A stretch of 5,873 bases of DNA, taken from the NCBI GenBank assembly GCA_030697615.1, contig JAUYPK010000018.1, positions 1 through 5,873 of the forward strand, read 5' to 3'. This document shows positions 5,747 to 5,873 of this stretch, piece after piece (position 1 is the stretch's first letter; each line of letters begins with the position of its first letter). The DNA is from Microcaldota archaeon. GTDB lineage: Archaea; Micrarchaeota; Micrarchaeia; Norongarragalinales; UBA8480. The position numbers and the translations under genes were made by a program. The notes beneath the pieces are model-generated. The model made no database searches, was not told the DNA's origin, and worked only from the letters and a program-made list of their open reading frames with translations.

Positions 5747-5873
5747 GATAGTTTTTCTATGAGTTCGTCAAGATAATACTTTGGAGCGTCGTTCTGCTTC
5801 AATGCCTGCTGAAGAAAAGATAACACAGTGGCTTTGTCTTTTTTTCCGAACTTCAAAATAAGTGCGTATACAG
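5743..5873 (-). CDS. C-terminal end of an unidentified protein (N-terminus beyond window)
   Basis: A minus-strand frame enters at the right edge and gives 42 residues ending in KYYLDELIEKLS before TGA (5745-5743). It is Lys/Leu-rich and probably helical, with LSFLQQALKQNDAP in the middle. The 4-bp ATGA overlap with the methyltransferase, typical of prokaryotic operons, supports its being a real gene co-transcribed with it. The other two minus-strand frames here hit stops (one within seven codons, one about 20 codons before this stop). I cannot name a family from this fragment. Confidence 0.6.
   Translation of the reverse strand, partial: VYALILKFGKKDKATVLSFLQQALKQNDAPKYYLDELIEKLS

Noticed and set aside
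1..5873. CRISPR array, tRNA, rRNA or insertion sequence
   Set aside because: There are no short spaced direct repeats, cloverleaf-like segments, conserved rRNA stretches, transposase motifs or terminal inverted repeats. The only repetition of note is protein-level repeats and the small leader pair.

Overview
The window looks like a piece of an archaeal chromosome, probably from a DPANN-type lineage (Diapherotrites, Micrarchaeota or Woesearchaeota are candidates, but the sequence alone cannot place it). The evidence is a histone-fold protein, a Bud23-like rRNA methyltransferase, an archaeal/ER-type (S26B) signal peptidase, a COG1340-like archaeal coiled-coil protein, archaeal TATA boxes and a GGTGA ribosome binding site. 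All genes lie on the minus strand, so transcription runs from high to low coordinates, and coding density is high.

In transcription order, the window opens with the last 42 codons of an unidentified gene (5743-5873). It overlaps by ATGA a Bud23-family SAM-dependent methyltransferase (5141-5746). An 88-bp AT-rich gap then holds candidate TATA boxes, a near-duplicated leader element and a good Shine-Dalgarno sequence. Next comes a tight three-gene cluster: a histone-fold protein with an acidic N-terminal tail and a C-terminal coiled coil (4636-5052), a 271-aa coiled-coil protein (3811-4626, 9-bp gap), and a membrane signal peptidase with an unusual active-site context and a large inserted loop (2981-3814, 4-bp TTGA overlap). 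A second intergenic gap of 106 bp carries a TTTATAAA promoter, a GGGGTG ribosome binding site and a 12-bp perfect palindrome.

The left half (1-2874) is one open reading frame of at least 958 codons that runs off the window. It encodes a large secreted or surface-anchored protein: a hydrophobic N-terminal segment, an Asn/Gln/Lys-rich linker, an unrecognised Trp/Tyr/Cys-containing region of about 330 residues, and tandem Ig-like beta-sandwich repeats of 95-101 residues. From the second repeat on, the repeats alternate between two subtypes (A-B-A-B), giving a higher-order period of about 195 residues.

The most interesting points are: (i) the A-B higher-order repeat and mosaic repeat in the surface protein; (ii) the divergent signal peptidase next to a giant exported protein that it may process; and (iii) a histone fused to a coiled coil, encoded with a separate coiled-coil protein in one probable operon. 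I found no RNA genes, CRISPR arrays or mobile elements.
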